DNA of 64,000 nucleotides from Bacillus sp. V3B (GTDB lineage: Bacteria; Bacillota; Bacilli; Bacillales; Cytobacillaceae): the NCBI RefSeq assembly GCF_024494465.1, contig NZ_JAETXM010000001.1:496001-560000 (forward strand), in the 5' to 3' direction. The first letter of the stretch is position 1, and every line of letters starts with the position of its first letter. Below, in pieces: positions 19,078 to 29,825 of this stretch. The translations under genes and the position numbers were made by a program. Below the pieces are notes generated by a model. It was not told the DNA's origin and searched no databases. It saw only the letters and a list, made by a program, of their open reading frames with translations.

Positions 19078-19106
19078 AAAGAACCGCGAGAATTCGCGGT
19101 TCTTTA
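19078..19106 (+). terminator. hbs terminator
   Basis: Perfect 12-bp arms AAAGAACCGCGA and TCGCGGTTCTTT separated by GAAT. The T tract is short (TCTTTA). Confidence 0.8.
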
Positions 19107-19311
19107 TTCAAAATGGCTTTGTTAGAAAAAAGAACTTTTGTTCTTGTATCCTAGATAAGCTTATAAATCCCCCAAACTAACCACATTAATTTCCAGCTAA
19201 TATAGAACCAAAAAATATGCTAATATAATAAAGTGAATAACTAAGTATAAATACTTAGTGTTGTATGGATAAGGAATTTCAAATAGGATAGGGTTATTTT
19301 CATTCGTTTAG

Positions 19312-19339
19312 TTGTAAGGATGATCTTATTTGATATGAT
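19312..19339 (+). promoter_or_regulatory. Probable sigma-A promoter of folE-mtrB
   Basis: TTGTAA (19312-19317) and an extended TGATATGAT (-10 at 19334-19339) are 16 bases apart, 40 bases before folE. A second TATAAT at 19224-19229 lacks a good -35. No gene is seen in 19107-19378. Confidence 0.5.
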
Positions 19340-19378
19340 AAAATGTTTGCTATCTATAGATTTTAGGAGGAAATTGCA

Positions 19379-19945
19379 ATGTCAAAGGTGAATCGTACCC
19401 AAATTGAAGAAGCGGTACGTTTAATATTAGAGGCAGTAGGAGAAGATCCTAATCGAGAAGGTCTTATCGATACACCCAAAAGAGTCGCGAAGATGTATGA
19501 AGAAGTTTTTAGTGGAATGAATCAAGATCCTAAGGGATACTTTGAGACAATTTTTGGTGAAGATCATGAGGAATTAGTGTTAGTGAAGGATATTCCTTTT
19601 TATTCTATGTGTGAACATCATCTTGTTCCTTTTTTTGGTAAAGCCCATGTGGCATACATACCGAGAAATGGGAGAGTTACGGGATTAAGCAAGCTTGCTC
19701 GAGCTGTGGAAGCGGTAGCAAAAAGACCACAGCTACAGGAAAGGATTACTTCAACTGTTGCAGATAGTATTTATGAAACACTAGAACCTTATGGTGTTAT
19801 GGTTGTGATTGAGGCAGAACATATGTGTATGACTATGCGTGGAGTGAAAAAGCCTGGATCTAAAACGATTACTTCTGCAGTTCGAGGTACTTTATTGAAT
19901 GATGCTACTTCCCGTGCAGAAGTACTTTCCCTAATAAAATATTAA
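19379..19945 (+). CDS. folE: GTP cyclohydrolase I (MtrA)
   Basis: Converts GTP to dihydroneopterin triphosphate, the first step of folate synthesis; called mtrA in B. subtilis because it is co-transcribed with mtrB. The 188 residues contain the zinc site Cys78 and His81 in MCEHH and Cys150 in [19 protein letters not shown] gives a good start at the ATG. mtrB begins 34 bases downstream, as in B. subtilis. Confidence 0.96.
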   Translation: MSKVNRTQIEEAVRLILEAVGEDPNREGLIDTPKRVAKMYEEVFSGMNQDPKGYFETIFGEDHEELVLVKDIPFYSMCEHHLVPFFGKAHVAYIPRNGRVTGLSKLARAVEAVAKRPQLQERITSTVADSIYETLEPYGVMVVIEAEHMCMTMRGVKKPGSKTITSAVRGTLLNDATSRAEVLSLIKY

Positions 19946-19978
19946 GATGATAGTTTCTATTGGAAAGGTGTGAAACCT

Positions 19979-20233
19979 TTGGAAAAGGACACTAAAGCAA
20001 CAACTGGTGAATATGTAGTGATTAAGGCAAAAGAAGACGGTGTTCATGTAATTGGATTGACGAGAGGGACAGACACTAAATTTCATCATTCTGAAAAGAT
20101 GGACAAAGGGGAAGTCTTGATCGCACAATTTACTGAACATACTTCTGCCATTAAAATTCGTGGAGATGCATTAATCAAAACAGAGTACGGTGATATTGAA
20201 AGCGAAAGCAAGAGTGGACATACAGATAAATAA
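19979..20233 (+). CDS. mtrB: trp RNA-binding attenuation protein TRAP
   Basis: Tryptophan-activated 11-mer that binds GAG/UAG repeats in trp leader RNA. From the TTG at 19979 the product is 84 residues. The RNA-binding residues of B. subtilis, Lys37, Lys56 and Arg58, are present here as Lys40, Lys59 and Arg61, a uniform shift of three, so RNA binding should be intact. GGAAAGGTG (19962-19970) is well spaced for the TTG; a GTG at 19970 lies within it. The tail [12 protein letters not shown] is longer than usual. The trp operon is not next to aroH here. Confidence 0.94.
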   Translation: MEKDTKATTGEYVVIKAKEDGVHVIGLTRGTDTKFHHSEKMDKGEVLIAQFTEHTSAIKIRGDALIKTEYGDIESESKSGHTDK

Positions 20234-20271
20234 AAGTTTTATCCTGTGGGATGCTAATAGGGCGAATTTTA

Positions 20272-20280
20272 TGGTATAAT
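20272..20280 (+). promoter_or_regulatory. Extended -10 promoter of hepS-menG-hepT
   Basis: TGGTATAAT (TGn plus consensus TATAAT at 20275-20280) lies 130 bases before hepS. A second TATAAT at 20298-20303 is less well placed. No strong -35. Confidence 0.5.
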
Positions 20281-20409
20281 GATGTCTGCTTATTCTATAT
20301 AATGATCTTGAATGGATAGATAGAATAGATAATAACCAAAACATGATAATTAATTCGGAATTTACCTTGCGATTTAAGAAAGATATTATGGGGAAACAAG
20401 GGTGATTTA

Positions 20410-21222
20410 ATGCATGAATTTGAAAAAAATTTAGCTGGTATGAAGGCAGGAATTGAAAGTTATGTTTTTCATCCTTATCTACGTCAGTATATAATCCCAC
20501 CGAACATTGATGAGGACAAGCTTCTAATTCTTATTTCAATCGTAGACCAACTTGAACTTTCCCCTTACCAAAAAGATACCATTGTAAAAGCGATCATGCT
20601 CATGTATGTTGCATTAGATACACATGATCATGTAACAGACATCCTAGTGGATGAAACTAGTATGAAGATTAGACAATTAACCGTTCTAGCTGGGGACTAT
20701 TATAGTGGACTATACTATAAGCTACTAGCGGAAATTGGTGATATTGAGATCATTAAAATGCTCTCTGAAGGTGTTAAAAATATAAATGAACATAAGGTGC
20801 TTATCTATCATAAAGATCAAGGTCATCTTAATGCAATCATGAATAGTTTGAAAACGGTTGAATTTTCATTGATTGAAAAGTTAACGAGTTATTATGGGAT
20901 AACGAAATGGAATGAAGAGTTATCCAGTTTTCTCCTAGCGAAACGACTTATTGCCGAAAAAAAACAGTATGAACAAACAGGAACATCTGTTGTATATGAT
21001 GCAATAGATCGTTTAACCTGCTCGAATTATCGAAAAGAAAAAATAGCTCTACACCAAAAAGAATTAATCTTAACTTGTGAAGGATATCTTGAATATCTGA
21101 AGAATTTAATGGAAAAAAAAATAAATAAGGTTCAGCAGTTTAATTCTTTACTTGAGGAACGAATGATTGAAATGATCCAGCATCATTATCCTAGAGAAAA
21201 ATCATTTGTGGAAGAAGGGTAA
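20410..21222 (+). CDS. hepS: Heptaprenyl diphosphate synthase component I
   Basis: Small regulatory subunit of the two-part heptaprenyl diphosphate synthase that makes the menaquinone-7 side chain; HepT holds the catalytic site. The 270-residue product starts [19 protein letters not shown] and has the component I pattern with no DDxxD motif. It starts at an ATG behind AAGGGTGATT. menG follows five bases after the stop and hepT next, the standard gerC order. Confidence 0.93.
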   Translation: MHEFEKNLAGMKAGIESYVFHPYLRQYIIPPNIDEDKLLILISIVDQLELSPYQKDTIVKAIMLMYVALDTHDHVTDILVDETSMKIRQLTVLAGDYYSGLYYKLLAEIGDIEIIKMLSEGVKNINEHKVLIYHKDQGHLNAIMNSLKTVEFSLIEKLTSYYGITKWNEELSSFLLAKRLIAEKKQYEQTGTSVVYDAIDRLTCSNYRKEKIALHQKELILTCEGYLEYLKNLMEKKINKVQQFNSLLEERMIEMIQHHYPREKSFVEEG

Positions 21223-21226
21223 TCAT

Positions 21227-21931
21227 ATGCAACAAACAAAAGAGGAAAAGGTCCATCATGTCTTTGAGAAGATCTATAATAATTATGATAAGATGAACTC
21301 GGTTATTAGCTTCCAACAACATATTCGCTGGCGTTCGGATACCATGAAACGGATGGATGTGCAACAAGGATCAAAAGCCCTGGATGTTTGTTGTGGGACA
21401 GCTGATTGGACAATCGCTCTTGCTGAAGCAGTCGGCCCTGAGGGAGAAGTCGTTGGACTCGATTTTAGTAAAAATATGCTTAAAATAGGTGAAGAAAAAG
21501 TAAAACACTTAAAGCAAGTAAAGCTCACTCATGGAAATGCAATGGAGTTGCCGTTTCCTGACAATTCCTTTGACTATGTAACGGTCGGATTTGGTTTGAG
21601 AAATGTTCCTGATATTATGAAAGTTTTAAAAGAGATGCATCGTGTTGTGAAACCAGGAGGACAGGTTGTTTGTCTGGAAACATCTCAACCTACTTTAATT
21701 GGATACAAGCAGTTATATTATTTTTATTTTCGTTTTATTATGCCTTTGTTTGGAAAGTTGTTTGCAAAGAGCTATCAGGAATATTCATGGCTTCAAGAAT
21801 CGGCACGAAACTTTCCAGGAATGAAGGAGCTTGCCCATATGTTCGAGCAAGCTGGCTTACAGAATGTTACATACAAGCCATACACAGGTGGAGTGGCTGC
21901 CGTTCATATTGGTTTTAAACAAAATGATTGA
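21227..21931 (+). CDS. menG: Demethylmenaquinone methyltransferase
   Basis: SAM-dependent C-methylation of demethylmenaquinone, the last step of menaquinone synthesis; UbiE/COQ5 family. The 234 residues have the SAM motif [11 protein letters not shown], the GFGLRNVPD motif and a C-terminal [10 protein letters not shown]. The ATG at 21227 gives a start [17 protein letters not shown] like B. subtilis; an in-frame TTG at 21206 is inside hepS. A 236-base gap before hepT holds no further gene. Confidence 0.95.
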   Translation: MQQTKEEKVHHVFEKIYNNYDKMNSVISFQQHIRWRSDTMKRMDVQQGSKALDVCCGTADWTIALAEAVGPEGEVVGLDFSKNMLKIGEEKVKHLKQVKLTHGNAMELPFPDNSFDYVTVGFGLRNVPDIMKVLKEMHRVVKPGGQVVCLETSQPTLIGYKQLYYFYFRFIMPLFGKLFAKSYQEYSWLQESARNFPGMKELAHMFEQAGLQNVTYKPYTGGVAAVHIGFKQND

Positions 21932-22167
21932 CGGTACAAAATTAATTATGAAGGAATTATTCATTTCAAAGCATTAAGTCAACTAGATTAGGCTGTGTGA
22001 GAGTGAGCCTAGCTTTTTAATCATTTTAGTTAATCTAATTCATTTATGCTTTTAATAGATAGACTAAATAAATGATATGTAGGTCCTCACCTTCTCCTTC
22101 ATACAAAATAAAAGAGGTTTCTGCTTGTCATGTAGCAGGCAGGGGTTATAGCAAGGTGGATACGGAT

Positions 22168-23130
22168 ATGAAATTTAAAATGATGTATTCATTTTTAAAT
22201 TCTGATATAGATATTGTTGAAGAAGCATTAGAGGAAGCTGTTTATGCTGATTCGTCTTTACTCCGTGAAGCTTCGCTTCATTTATTACAAGCAGGGGGCA
22301 AAAGAATTCGTCCCCTCTTTGTACTACTTGCGGCAAGATTTGGAACATATGACATAAATATGATGAAAAAAGTAGCGGTTTCTCTTGAATTAATCCATGC
22401 TGCTTCTTTAATCCATGATGATGTCATTGATGACGCTGAGATACGACGAGGAAAACAGACTGTTAAGGCGAAATGGGATAATCGAATAGCTATGTACACA
22501 GGTGATTATATTTTTGCTCGTTCTCTTGAACTTATGACAGAAATTAATAAACCAGAGGCTCATAAAATTTTAGCTCATACTATGGTGGAATTGGTCATTG
22601 GTGAAATCGAACAAATGAAAGATAAATACCGATTTGATCAAAATATTAAAGACTATTTACGGCGAATTAAAAGAAAGACAGCACTTCTTATTTCGACGAG
22701 CTGTCAGCTTGGGGCTATTGCTGCTGATGTAGAAAAAAATGTACATATAAAGCTTGCTCAGTTTGGTTATTATGTCGGAATGTCCTATCAAATTATTGAT
22801 GATATTCTTGACTTTACTGGAACGGAAAAGGAATTGGGAAAGCCATCTGGTGGAGATTTACTTCAAGGAAATATTACTCTTCCTGTTTTATTCGCTATGG
22901 AGGATGAAAAAATAAAAAAAGAGATATCCAAAGTTCATGAAAATAGTTCAAGAGAAGAAATGAACAAAGTAATAAGGTTGATTATCCAATCAGGTGCAAT
23001 TGAAAGGTCGAGGGAAATAAGTAATCGTTATTTAGAGAAGGCTTTATTGATTGTAGAACAACTTCCACAAAATGAAGCGAAAGCAACATTAAAGAGTATT
23101 GCGAAATACATAGGGAAACGGAAATTTTAA
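22168..23130 (+). CDS. hepT: Heptaprenyl diphosphate synthase component II
   Basis: Catalytic subunit of 320 residues, elongating farnesyl diphosphate with isopentenyl units to C35. The first aspartate-rich motif DDVIDD is at 84-89 and the second is in [16 protein letters not shown] and GDYIFARS are also typical. The start [10 protein letters not shown] at the ATG at 22168, after AAGGTGG, matches known HepT N-termini and length; an upstream in-frame ATG at 22072 would add 32 atypical residues. Confidence 0.95.
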   Translation: MKFKMMYSFLNSDIDIVEEALEEAVYADSSLLREASLHLLQAGGKRIRPLFVLLAARFGTYDINMMKKVAVSLELIHAASLIHDDVIDDAEIRRGKQTVKAKWDNRIAMYTGDYIFARSLELMTEINKPEAHKILAHTMVELVIGEIEQMKDKYRFDQNIKDYLRRIKRKTALLISTSCQLGAIAADVEKNVHIKLAQFGYYVGMSYQIIDDILDFTGTEKELGKPSGGDLLQGNITLPVLFAMEDEKIKKEISKVHENSSREEMNKVIRLIIQSGAIERSREISNRYLEKALLIVEQLPQNEAKATLKSIAKYIGKRKF

Positions 23131-23252
23131 TTTGTTGCGAAAATTCTAAAAAAATGATACTATTTTTTGGGATTATCTTTTTTGAGAAATGGAAAAATTC
23201 GCAATTCTTGAAAAAGATATTTACTATACATATTGTAACGGGAGTTGATTTC

Positions 23253-23699
23253 ATGGAAAAGACATTTTTAATGGTAAAACCTGATGGAGTACAACGGAAT
23301 TTAATCGGAGAGATTGTTTCTCGTTTTGAGAAAAAGGGCTTTCAGCTTGTTGGTGGTAAACTGATGAGTATTTCACAAGAATTAGCTGAAGAGCATTATG
23401 GGGAACATAAAGAACGTCCTTTTTTTGGGGAACTTGTTGATTTTATTACGTCTGGTCCTGTATTTGCAATGGTATGGCAAGGAGAAAATGTCATTGCAAC
23501 AGCACGACAAATGATGGGCTCAACGAATCCGAAAGATGCAGCTCCTGGAACCATCCGCGGTGATTTTGGTATTACTGTTGGTAAAAATGTTATCCATGGC
23601 TCAGATTCTTCAGAAAGTGCTGTGCGTGAAATTGGATTATTCTTTAATGAAAGTGAAGTTGTAGAGTATAGTAAATTAATCAATGATTGGATCAATTAA
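23253..23699 (+). CDS. ndk: Nucleoside diphosphate kinase
   Basis: Equilibrates nucleoside di- and triphosphates through phosphohistidine. The 148 residues include the active-site NVIHGSDS with His115 and the KPDGVQRN start region. GGGAG lies about nine bases before the ATG at 23253; an earlier in-frame ATG at 23154 would add a hydrophobic extension unknown in the family. Same position after hepT as in B. subtilis. A very strong terminator follows. Confidence 0.97.
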   Translation: MEKTFLMVKPDGVQRNLIGEIVSRFEKKGFQLVGGKLMSISQELAEEHYGEHKERPFFGELVDFITSGPVFAMVWQGENVIATARQMMGSTNPKDAAPGTIRGDFGITVGKNVIHGSDSSESAVREIGLFFNESEVVEYSKLINDWIN

Positions 23700-23704
23700 T
23701 TTAT

Positions 23705-23739
23705 AAAAACGACACTTGCTTAAGCAAGTGTCGTTTTTT
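23705..23739 (+). terminator. ndk terminator
   Basis: A near-continuous palindrome, AAAAACGACACTTGCT and its complement, centred on TA and ending in six T, six bases after the stop. Confidence 0.94.
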
Positions 23740-23925
23740 GCAAACGTGTTCACTTTAGAGAGGGAGAGGTTCGATCAGGGATCCTAAGACGCTGTAGCTG
23801 GATAGAAAAAGCAAAATCGGCTAGTTTCAGACGACAAGTTTAGACATTTTTTATTTTTTTTTATTCAATTTAATCAAAATAGTCTCCAACTTCTGCGTTT
23901 TCAGCTATACTTAGATTATCTTTAA

Positions 23926-24717
<792 letters not shown>

Positions 24718-24830
24718 ACTATGAAATAATAAAAGTTACATAAAACTTAAAAAAACCTCGTCTAAAGGAAAGGAATTATCCTGTCAATTTTCAAAAACTT
24801 ACTATTCTAATTTATGTTCATATGTTATAT

Positions 24831-24841
24831 TGATATATAAT
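24831..24841 (+). promoter_or_regulatory. Possible promoter of the aro operon
   Basis: TGATATATAAT holds TATAAT at 24836-24841 with an upstream TG, 31 bases before aroC. No clear -35. Confidence 0.35.
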
Positions 24842-24872
24842 CCTTTAACGAGTTGAAGGGAGAAAGAAAAAA

Positions 24873-26042
24873 ATGAGATACTTAACAGCCGGGGAATCAC
24901 ATGGTCCCCAATTAACCACTATTATTGAAGGATTACCTGCGGGGATGCCTCTATTGCAAGAAGATATTAATGAACAACTTGCAAGAAGACAAAAAGGTCA
25001 TGGCCGTGGGCGTAGAATGCAAATCGAAAAGGACACTGTTAATATTACGAGCGGTGTTAGACATGGTTCGACACTTGGGTCACCCGTTGCTCTAGTTGTT
25101 GAAAATAATGACTGGAAGCACTGGACGAAAATCATGGGCTCTGAACCATTTGATGGCGATGAAGAGGAAGTAAAAAGAAAAATCACACGTCCTAGACCAG
25201 GTCATGCAGATTTAAATGGTGCAATGAAATATGGTCATCGTGATATGCGAAATGTATTAGAACGTTCATCAGCAAGGGAAACGACGGTTAGAGTAGCCGC
25301 GGGGGCAGTAGCGAAAAAATTGCTTTCTTTACTCGGTATTGAAGTGGCATCACATGTGGTTGAAATTGGTGGAGTAAAATCTACTATATCGACCTATGAA
25401 TCGATTCAACAACTAAAAGAAGTAACAGAAAATTCTCCTGTTCGTTGTCTTGATAAGGAAGCGGAACAGGAAATGATGAAGGCAATCGATACAGCAAAAG
25501 AAAACGGTGATTCGATTGGTGGTATTGTTGAAGTGATTGTCGAAGGTATGCCAGCAGGAGTAGGTAGTTATGTTCATTATGATCGTAAACTTGATGGGAA
25601 GCTTGCTGCAGCCATTTGTAGTATCAATGCTTTTAAAGGTGTTGAATTTGGTATTGGTTTTGAAGCAGCACATAAACCAGGTAGTAAAGTTCATGATGAA
25701 ATTGCTTGGAGTGCTGAAGAGGGTTATTACCGAAAAACGAATCGTCTAGGTGGTCTAGAAGGTGGAATGACAACAGGTATGCCACTTGTTATAAGAGGGG
25801 TTATGAAGCCAATTCCTACTCTATACAAACCACTGTTAAGCGTGGATATAGAAACGAAAGAAGCATTCTCTGCAAGTGTTGAACGGTCAGATAGTTGTGC
25901 TGTTCCAGCTGCAGCAGTGGTGGCAGAAAGTGTTATTGCCTGGGAACTTGCGGCCGCAATTACTGATCAATTTTATGCGGACCGTTTTGAAGCTTTACAA
26001 GAAATTATTTCTGAACAACGCAAATATGCGAGGGAATTTTAA
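24873..26042 (+). CDS. aroC: Chorismate synthase
   Basis: Converts EPSP to chorismate with reduced FMN, the last shikimate step. The 389 residues begin [12 protein letters not shown] and contain [32 protein letters not shown] and [10 protein letters not shown], all chorismate synthase signatures. It is called aroF in B. subtilis. Its stop overlaps the aroB start by one base (TAATG), so the genes are coupled. First gene of the aromatic run. Confidence 0.97.
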   Translation: MRYLTAGESHGPQLTTIIEGLPAGMPLLQEDINEQLARRQKGHGRGRRMQIEKDTVNITSGVRHGSTLGSPVALVVENNDWKHWTKIMGSEPFDGDEEEVKRKITRPRPGHADLNGAMKYGHRDMRNVLERSSARETTVRVAAGAVAKKLLSLLGIEVASHVVEIGGVKSTISTYESIQQLKEVTENSPVRCLDKEAEQEMMKAIDTAKENGDSIGGIVEVIVEGMPAGVGSYVHYDRKLDGKLAAAICSINAFKGVEFGIGFEAAHKPGSKVHDEIAWSAEEGYYRKTNRLGGLEGGMTTGMPLVIRGVMKPIPTLYKPLLSVDIETKEAFSASVERSDSCAVPAAAVVAESVIAWELAAAITDQFYADRFEALQEIISEQRKYAREF

Positions 26043-27112
26043 TGATTGAGCAAGTAGTAAAGACTTCTTTAAAAACGTATCCGATTTATATAGGTGAAGG
26101 AGCCACAGGGCGACTTCCTGATTTTATTAGGAAGACACAATCGAGTCTTACGAAAATTCTTATTATAACGGATGAAATTGTAGGGGAGCTATATTTATCT
26201 TCTGTTCTTCAGTCATTAACTGACTTTCAAGTTGAATATGTCAAAGTTCCTTGTGGAGAAAAGGCGAAAACATTTGAAGTCTATTATGAGTGTCAAACGG
26301 CAGCTCTAAACTATAAATTAGATCGTCATTCCCTTATTCTTGCACTTGGAGGCGGAGCCGTTGGGGATTTAGCTGGCTTTGTTGCTGCTACCTATATGAG
26401 AGGGATTCCATTTATCCAAATTCCGACTACTATTCTTGCACATGATAGTGCTGTTGGCGGGAAGGTAGCCATTAATCATCCAGCAGGAAAGAATATGATT
26501 GGGGCATTTTATCAACCAGAAGCGGTTATTTATGATACCAACTTTTTAGTAAGTTTACCCCAGCATGAAAAACGTTCGGGATTTGCTGAAGTGATTAAAC
26601 ATGCACTCATTCAGGACCTTGCTTTTTATAGATGGCTTCAAGATCATATTTCGTCCTTACACAATATAAACGAGGGAGACCTTGTACGATGTTTAGCAAG
26701 AGGAATGGAAATAAAGAGTGCCATTGTAGGGGAAGATGAGAAGGAAACCGGTGTTAGAGCGTATTTGAATTTTGGACATACACTTGGACATGCGATTGAA
26801 GCTGAAATGGGTTATGGAAAAATGACGCATGGTGAGGCTGTCTTAATTGGAATGCTGTTTGCGCTACAATTAAGTAAGAAGTATGCAGGGTTTGAAGTAG
26901 AAACGGATTCTTTATATGAATGGATTCAAGAGCTTGGGTATCAGACTACAATACCAGAAGGTTTATCATATGATCGCTTAATTGAGCGAATGAAAAATGA
27001 TAAGAAATCAGTTGGTCAAAGAATTAGAATGGTCCTTCTTAAAGAAATCGGGTCTCCTCATTTGTATGAAATAGCAGAGGAAGATATTCTTTTAGAATTA
27101 AAAAATTTCTAA
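26042..27112 (+). CDS. aroB: 3-dehydroquinate synthase
   Basis: NAD- and metal-dependent cyclisation of DAHP to dehydroquinate. The 356 residues contain LALGGGAVGDLAGFVAATYMRG, DSAVGGKVAINH, EVIKHALI and the metal-ligand region NFGHTLGHAIE with GEAV. Translation is coupled to aroC. aroH begins 14 bases downstream. Length normal. Confidence 0.97.
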   Translation: MIEQVVKTSLKTYPIYIGEGATGRLPDFIRKTQSSLTKILIITDEIVGELYLSSVLQSLTDFQVEYVKVPCGEKAKTFEVYYECQTAALNYKLDRHSLILALGGGAVGDLAGFVAATYMRGIPFIQIPTTILAHDSAVGGKVAINHPAGKNMIGAFYQPEAVIYDTNFLVSLPQHEKRSGFAEVIKHALIQDLAFYRWLQDHISSLHNINEGDLVRCLARGMEIKSAIVGEDEKETGVRAYLNFGHTLGHAIEAEMGYGKMTHGEAVLIGMLFALQLSKKYAGFEVETDSLYEWIQELGYQTTIPEGLSYDRLIERMKNDKKSVGQRIRMVLLKEIGSPHLYEIAEEDILLELKNF

Positions 27113-27126
27113 AAAAGGGGGAATTC

Positions 27127-27498
27127 GTGGTGTTTCGCGGGGTAAGAGGTGCAATCACTGTTCAAGAAAATACAGAAAAAGAGATTATGCAGGCAACAGA
27201 TCGAGTACTTCGAAAAATCATTCAAGATAATGAATTAGTACCAGAACAAGTAGCATCTGTATTCATTTCTGTTACGGATGACATTACGGGAGTATTTCCG
27301 GCTAAAGCGTTACGATCGATAGAAGGATGGAACTACGTACCAGTTATGTGTATGAAGGAAATTACGGTTCAGTCAGCCTTGAAAAAATGTATTCGCGTCA
27401 TGATGCATATCAATACAGCCAAAAGTCAACAGGAAATTGTCCATGTGTATCTAGAAGATGCTGTTTCCCTACGACCAGATTTATCCATTGAAAAGTAA
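27127..27498 (+). CDS. aroH: Chorismate mutase, AroH type
   Basis: Trimeric monofunctional enzyme that turns chorismate into prephenate. The 123 residues show VRGAITVQENTEKEI near the start, VFPAKALR, and LKKCIRVMMHIN, with HVYLEDAVSLRPDL at the end. It starts with GTG at 27127 or 27130 behind GGGGG. In B. subtilis the six-gene trp operon lies directly after aroH; here hisC follows after only 51 bases and trp is absent. Confidence 0.95.
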   Translation: MVFRGVRGAITVQENTEKEIMQATDRVLRKIIQDNELVPEQVASVFISVTDDITGVFPAKALRSIEGWNYVPVMCMKEITVQSALKKCIRVMMHINTAKSQQEIVHVYLEDAVSLRPDLSIEK

Positions 27499-27549
27499 CA
27501 AAACGTATGACTAGGAAGTAAAATGATAAATGTATGAGGTGTATGTAAA

Positions 27550-28662
27550 GTGAAATGGAAAGAACAATTACTAACCTTAACTCCGTACCAGCCAGGAAGA
27601 CCAATTGATTCAGTGAAAAGGGAATACGGTCTTGAAAAGATTATTAAACTTGCTTCCAATGAGAATCCTTTTGGATCATCCTCTGAAGTAGTTTCAGCAT
27701 TACAGGATGCTATTTCAGGCTTTGCTCTTTATCCTGATGGATATGCAACGAATCTCAGGGAAGCGATGACTAACTTTTTACAAGTTGAAAAGGAACAATT
27801 GATTTTTGGGAATGGTGCAGATAATTTAATTCAAATTATTTCTCGTTCTTTTCTTCAATCAGGAAGAAATACGGTAATGGCTAACCCTACTTTCTCTCAG
27901 TATAAACATAATGCCATTATAGACGGAGCTGAAATTAGGGAAATTGAATTAGTCAATGGAGAACATGATTTAGATGCAATGCTTGAAGCGATAGATAATG
28001 AAACGGCTGTAGTATGGTTGTGTAGTCCCAATAACCCAACAGGTGTTTATATAACAAAAGAGAAGTTGACTGCCTTCCTTGAAAAAGTACCTGAGCAAAC
28101 ATTGGTCGTTATTGATGATGCTTATCATGATTATGTAGTAGCGGATGATTTTTATGATTCACTTGAATTTGTGAAAAAATATAATAATGTTATTGTATTA
28201 AGGACTTTCTCAAAAATTTATGGTATCGCTAGCCTTAGAGTTGGTTATGGTGTAGCTCATAAAGATATTATTCGTGTCTTAGAGCCGTCTAGAGAGCCTT
28301 TTAATGTCAATACATTAGGCCAAATAGCAGCAATAGCTGCTCTTGAAGATCAAGAATTTGTGAATGAGTGCAAACAGAGGAATCGTGAAGGAATGGAGCA
28401 GTTAGAGCAATTTTGTGCAGAACATCAATTGCATTATTATCCATCACAAGCGAATTTTATCTTGATTGATTTTGGAAGCAGTGGGGATGAAGTATTTCAA
28501 TACTTACTAGAAAAAGGCTATATTGTACGTTCTGGTAATGCATTAGGTTTTCCAACATTTATCCGGGTTACGATTGGATCTAAAGAACAAAATAGCGGTT
28601 TAATCGAGATGATGAAACAATATTTACAAGAAAAAACATCTGTGCCTAATGAAACAATGTGA
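27550..28662 (+). CDS. hisC: Histidinol-phosphate / aromatic aminotransferase
   Basis: PLP enzyme used in histidine synthesis and, in Bacillus, also in tyrosine and phenylalanine transamination. The 370 residues include NPTG at 162-165, the Schiff-base Lys222 in RTFSKIYG, and LRVGYG. It starts with GTG after GAGGTG. Placement between aroH and tyrA matches the aromatic supraoperon minus trp. tyrA starts 24 bases later. Confidence 0.94.
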   Translation: MKWKEQLLTLTPYQPGRPIDSVKREYGLEKIIKLASNENPFGSSSEVVSALQDAISGFALYPDGYATNLREAMTNFLQVEKEQLIFGNGADNLIQIISRSFLQSGRNTVMANPTFSQYKHNAIIDGAEIREIELVNGEHDLDAMLEAIDNETAVVWLCSPNNPTGVYITKEKLTAFLEKVPEQTLVVIDDAYHDYVVADDFYDSLEFVKKYNNVIVLRTFSKIYGIASLRVGYGVAHKDIIRVLEPSREPFNVNTLGQIAAIAALEDQEFVNECKQRNREGMEQLEQFCAEHQLHYYPSQANFILIDFGSSGDEVFQYLLEKGYIVRSGNALGFPTFIRVTIGSKEQNSGLIEMMKQYLQEKTSVPNETM

Positions 28663-28686
28663 ATGCTAAAAGAGGGGTGATCCGGT

Positions 28687-29793
28687 TTGAAAGGCCGTGT
28701 ATTTGTGATTGGTTTGGGCCTAATTGGCGGTTCACTCGCATTGTGTGTGAAAAAACAGCATCGGGACTGTCATATTACAGGATATGATATATATGATGAA
28801 CAAGGGAAATTAGCTAAAATGCTTGGTGTAGTAGATAGTTTGGTCTACAGCATTGAAGAAGGAGCAAAAGAGGCTGATTTAATTTTAATTACGACCCCTG
28901 TTCGAGAAGCAGAAAGAATTTTGGATCTTCTTTCTCGGATTCCTTTAAAAGATTCGGTCATTATTTCTGATGCAGGGAGTACAAAATCTACTATTGTGAA
29001 AAGAGCAGAACAATTAACAGCTAAAGGAATGACATTTATTGGTGGTCATCCGATGGCTGGTTCGCATAAAAGTGGAGTATCTGCTGCTAGAGAACTTTTG
29101 TTTGAGAATGCGTTCTATCTTTTAACTCCGGATAAGTACACCGGGGAAGATAAGATCAACCTGCTTAAGGAATGGTTGGAAGGTACAAGTGCCAAGTTTA
29201 TAACGATTTCTCCTGAAGAACATGATTATTTAACAGGAGTCATTAGTCATTTCCCTCATATTATTGCAGCTTCGCTTGTCCATCAGGCAGAAAAATCGAA
29301 TCAAGAGCAAAATCTCATTACTCGCTTAGCAGCTGGTGGGTTTCGCGATATTACCCGGATCGCATCAAGTAGTCCTACTATGTGGAGAGATATTCTCTTA
29401 CATAATAAAGAAATTTTACTTCAATTGCTCACAGATTGGCAGCAAGAAATGAACGAAGTTGTCGATATGTTGGAAAAACAAGATGAAGAGGAAATATACC
29501 AATACTTTTTAAAAGCAAAAAATTTCCGAGATGAATTACCCCAAAAACAAATGGGAGCCATACCTGCTTTTTACGATTTATTTGTCGATGTTCCCGATTA
29601 TCCAGGGATCATTTCAGAAGTAACAGGGTACTTGGCTAAAGAAGAAATAAGCATTACCAATATTCAAATTAGAGAAACTCGAGAAGATATCATTGGTGTG
29701 CTTGTCATTAGTTTTCAAACAGAAGCTGATCGCGTTCGTGCGAAAAAGTGTATTGAGCATTATACAAATTTTGATATTTCGATTGGTCCGTAA
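28687..29793 (+). CDS. tyrA: Prephenate dehydrogenase with ACT domain
   Basis: NAD-dependent decarboxylation of prephenate to 4-hydroxyphenylpyruvate for tyrosine. The 368 residues open with the Rossmann motif GLGLIGGS (9-16), continue with GGHPMAGSHKSG, and end in an ACT domain (about 298-368; DVPDYPGIISEVTGYLAKEE), a likely site of feedback by an aromatic amino acid. It starts with TTG at 28687 behind GAGGGGTGAT. aroA follows after 32 bases. Confidence 0.95.
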   Translation: MKGRVFVIGLGLIGGSLALCVKKQHRDCHITGYDIYDEQGKLAKMLGVVDSLVYSIEEGAKEADLILITTPVREAERILDLLSRIPLKDSVIISDAGSTKSTIVKRAEQLTAKGMTFIGGHPMAGSHKSGVSAARELLFENAFYLLTPDKYTGEDKINLLKEWLEGTSAKFITISPEEHDYLTGVISHFPHIIAASLVHQAEKSNQEQNLITRLAAGGFRDITRIASSSPTMWRDILLHNKEILLQLLTDWQQEMNEVVDMLEKQDEEEIYQYFLKAKNFRDELPQKQMGAIPAFYDLFVDVPDYPGIISEVTGYLAKEEISITNIQIRETREDIIGVLVISFQTEADRVRAKKCIEHYTNFDISIGP

Positions 29794-29825
29794 TTGATTT
29801 GTGGAAACTGAGAAAGGGGGATTAG

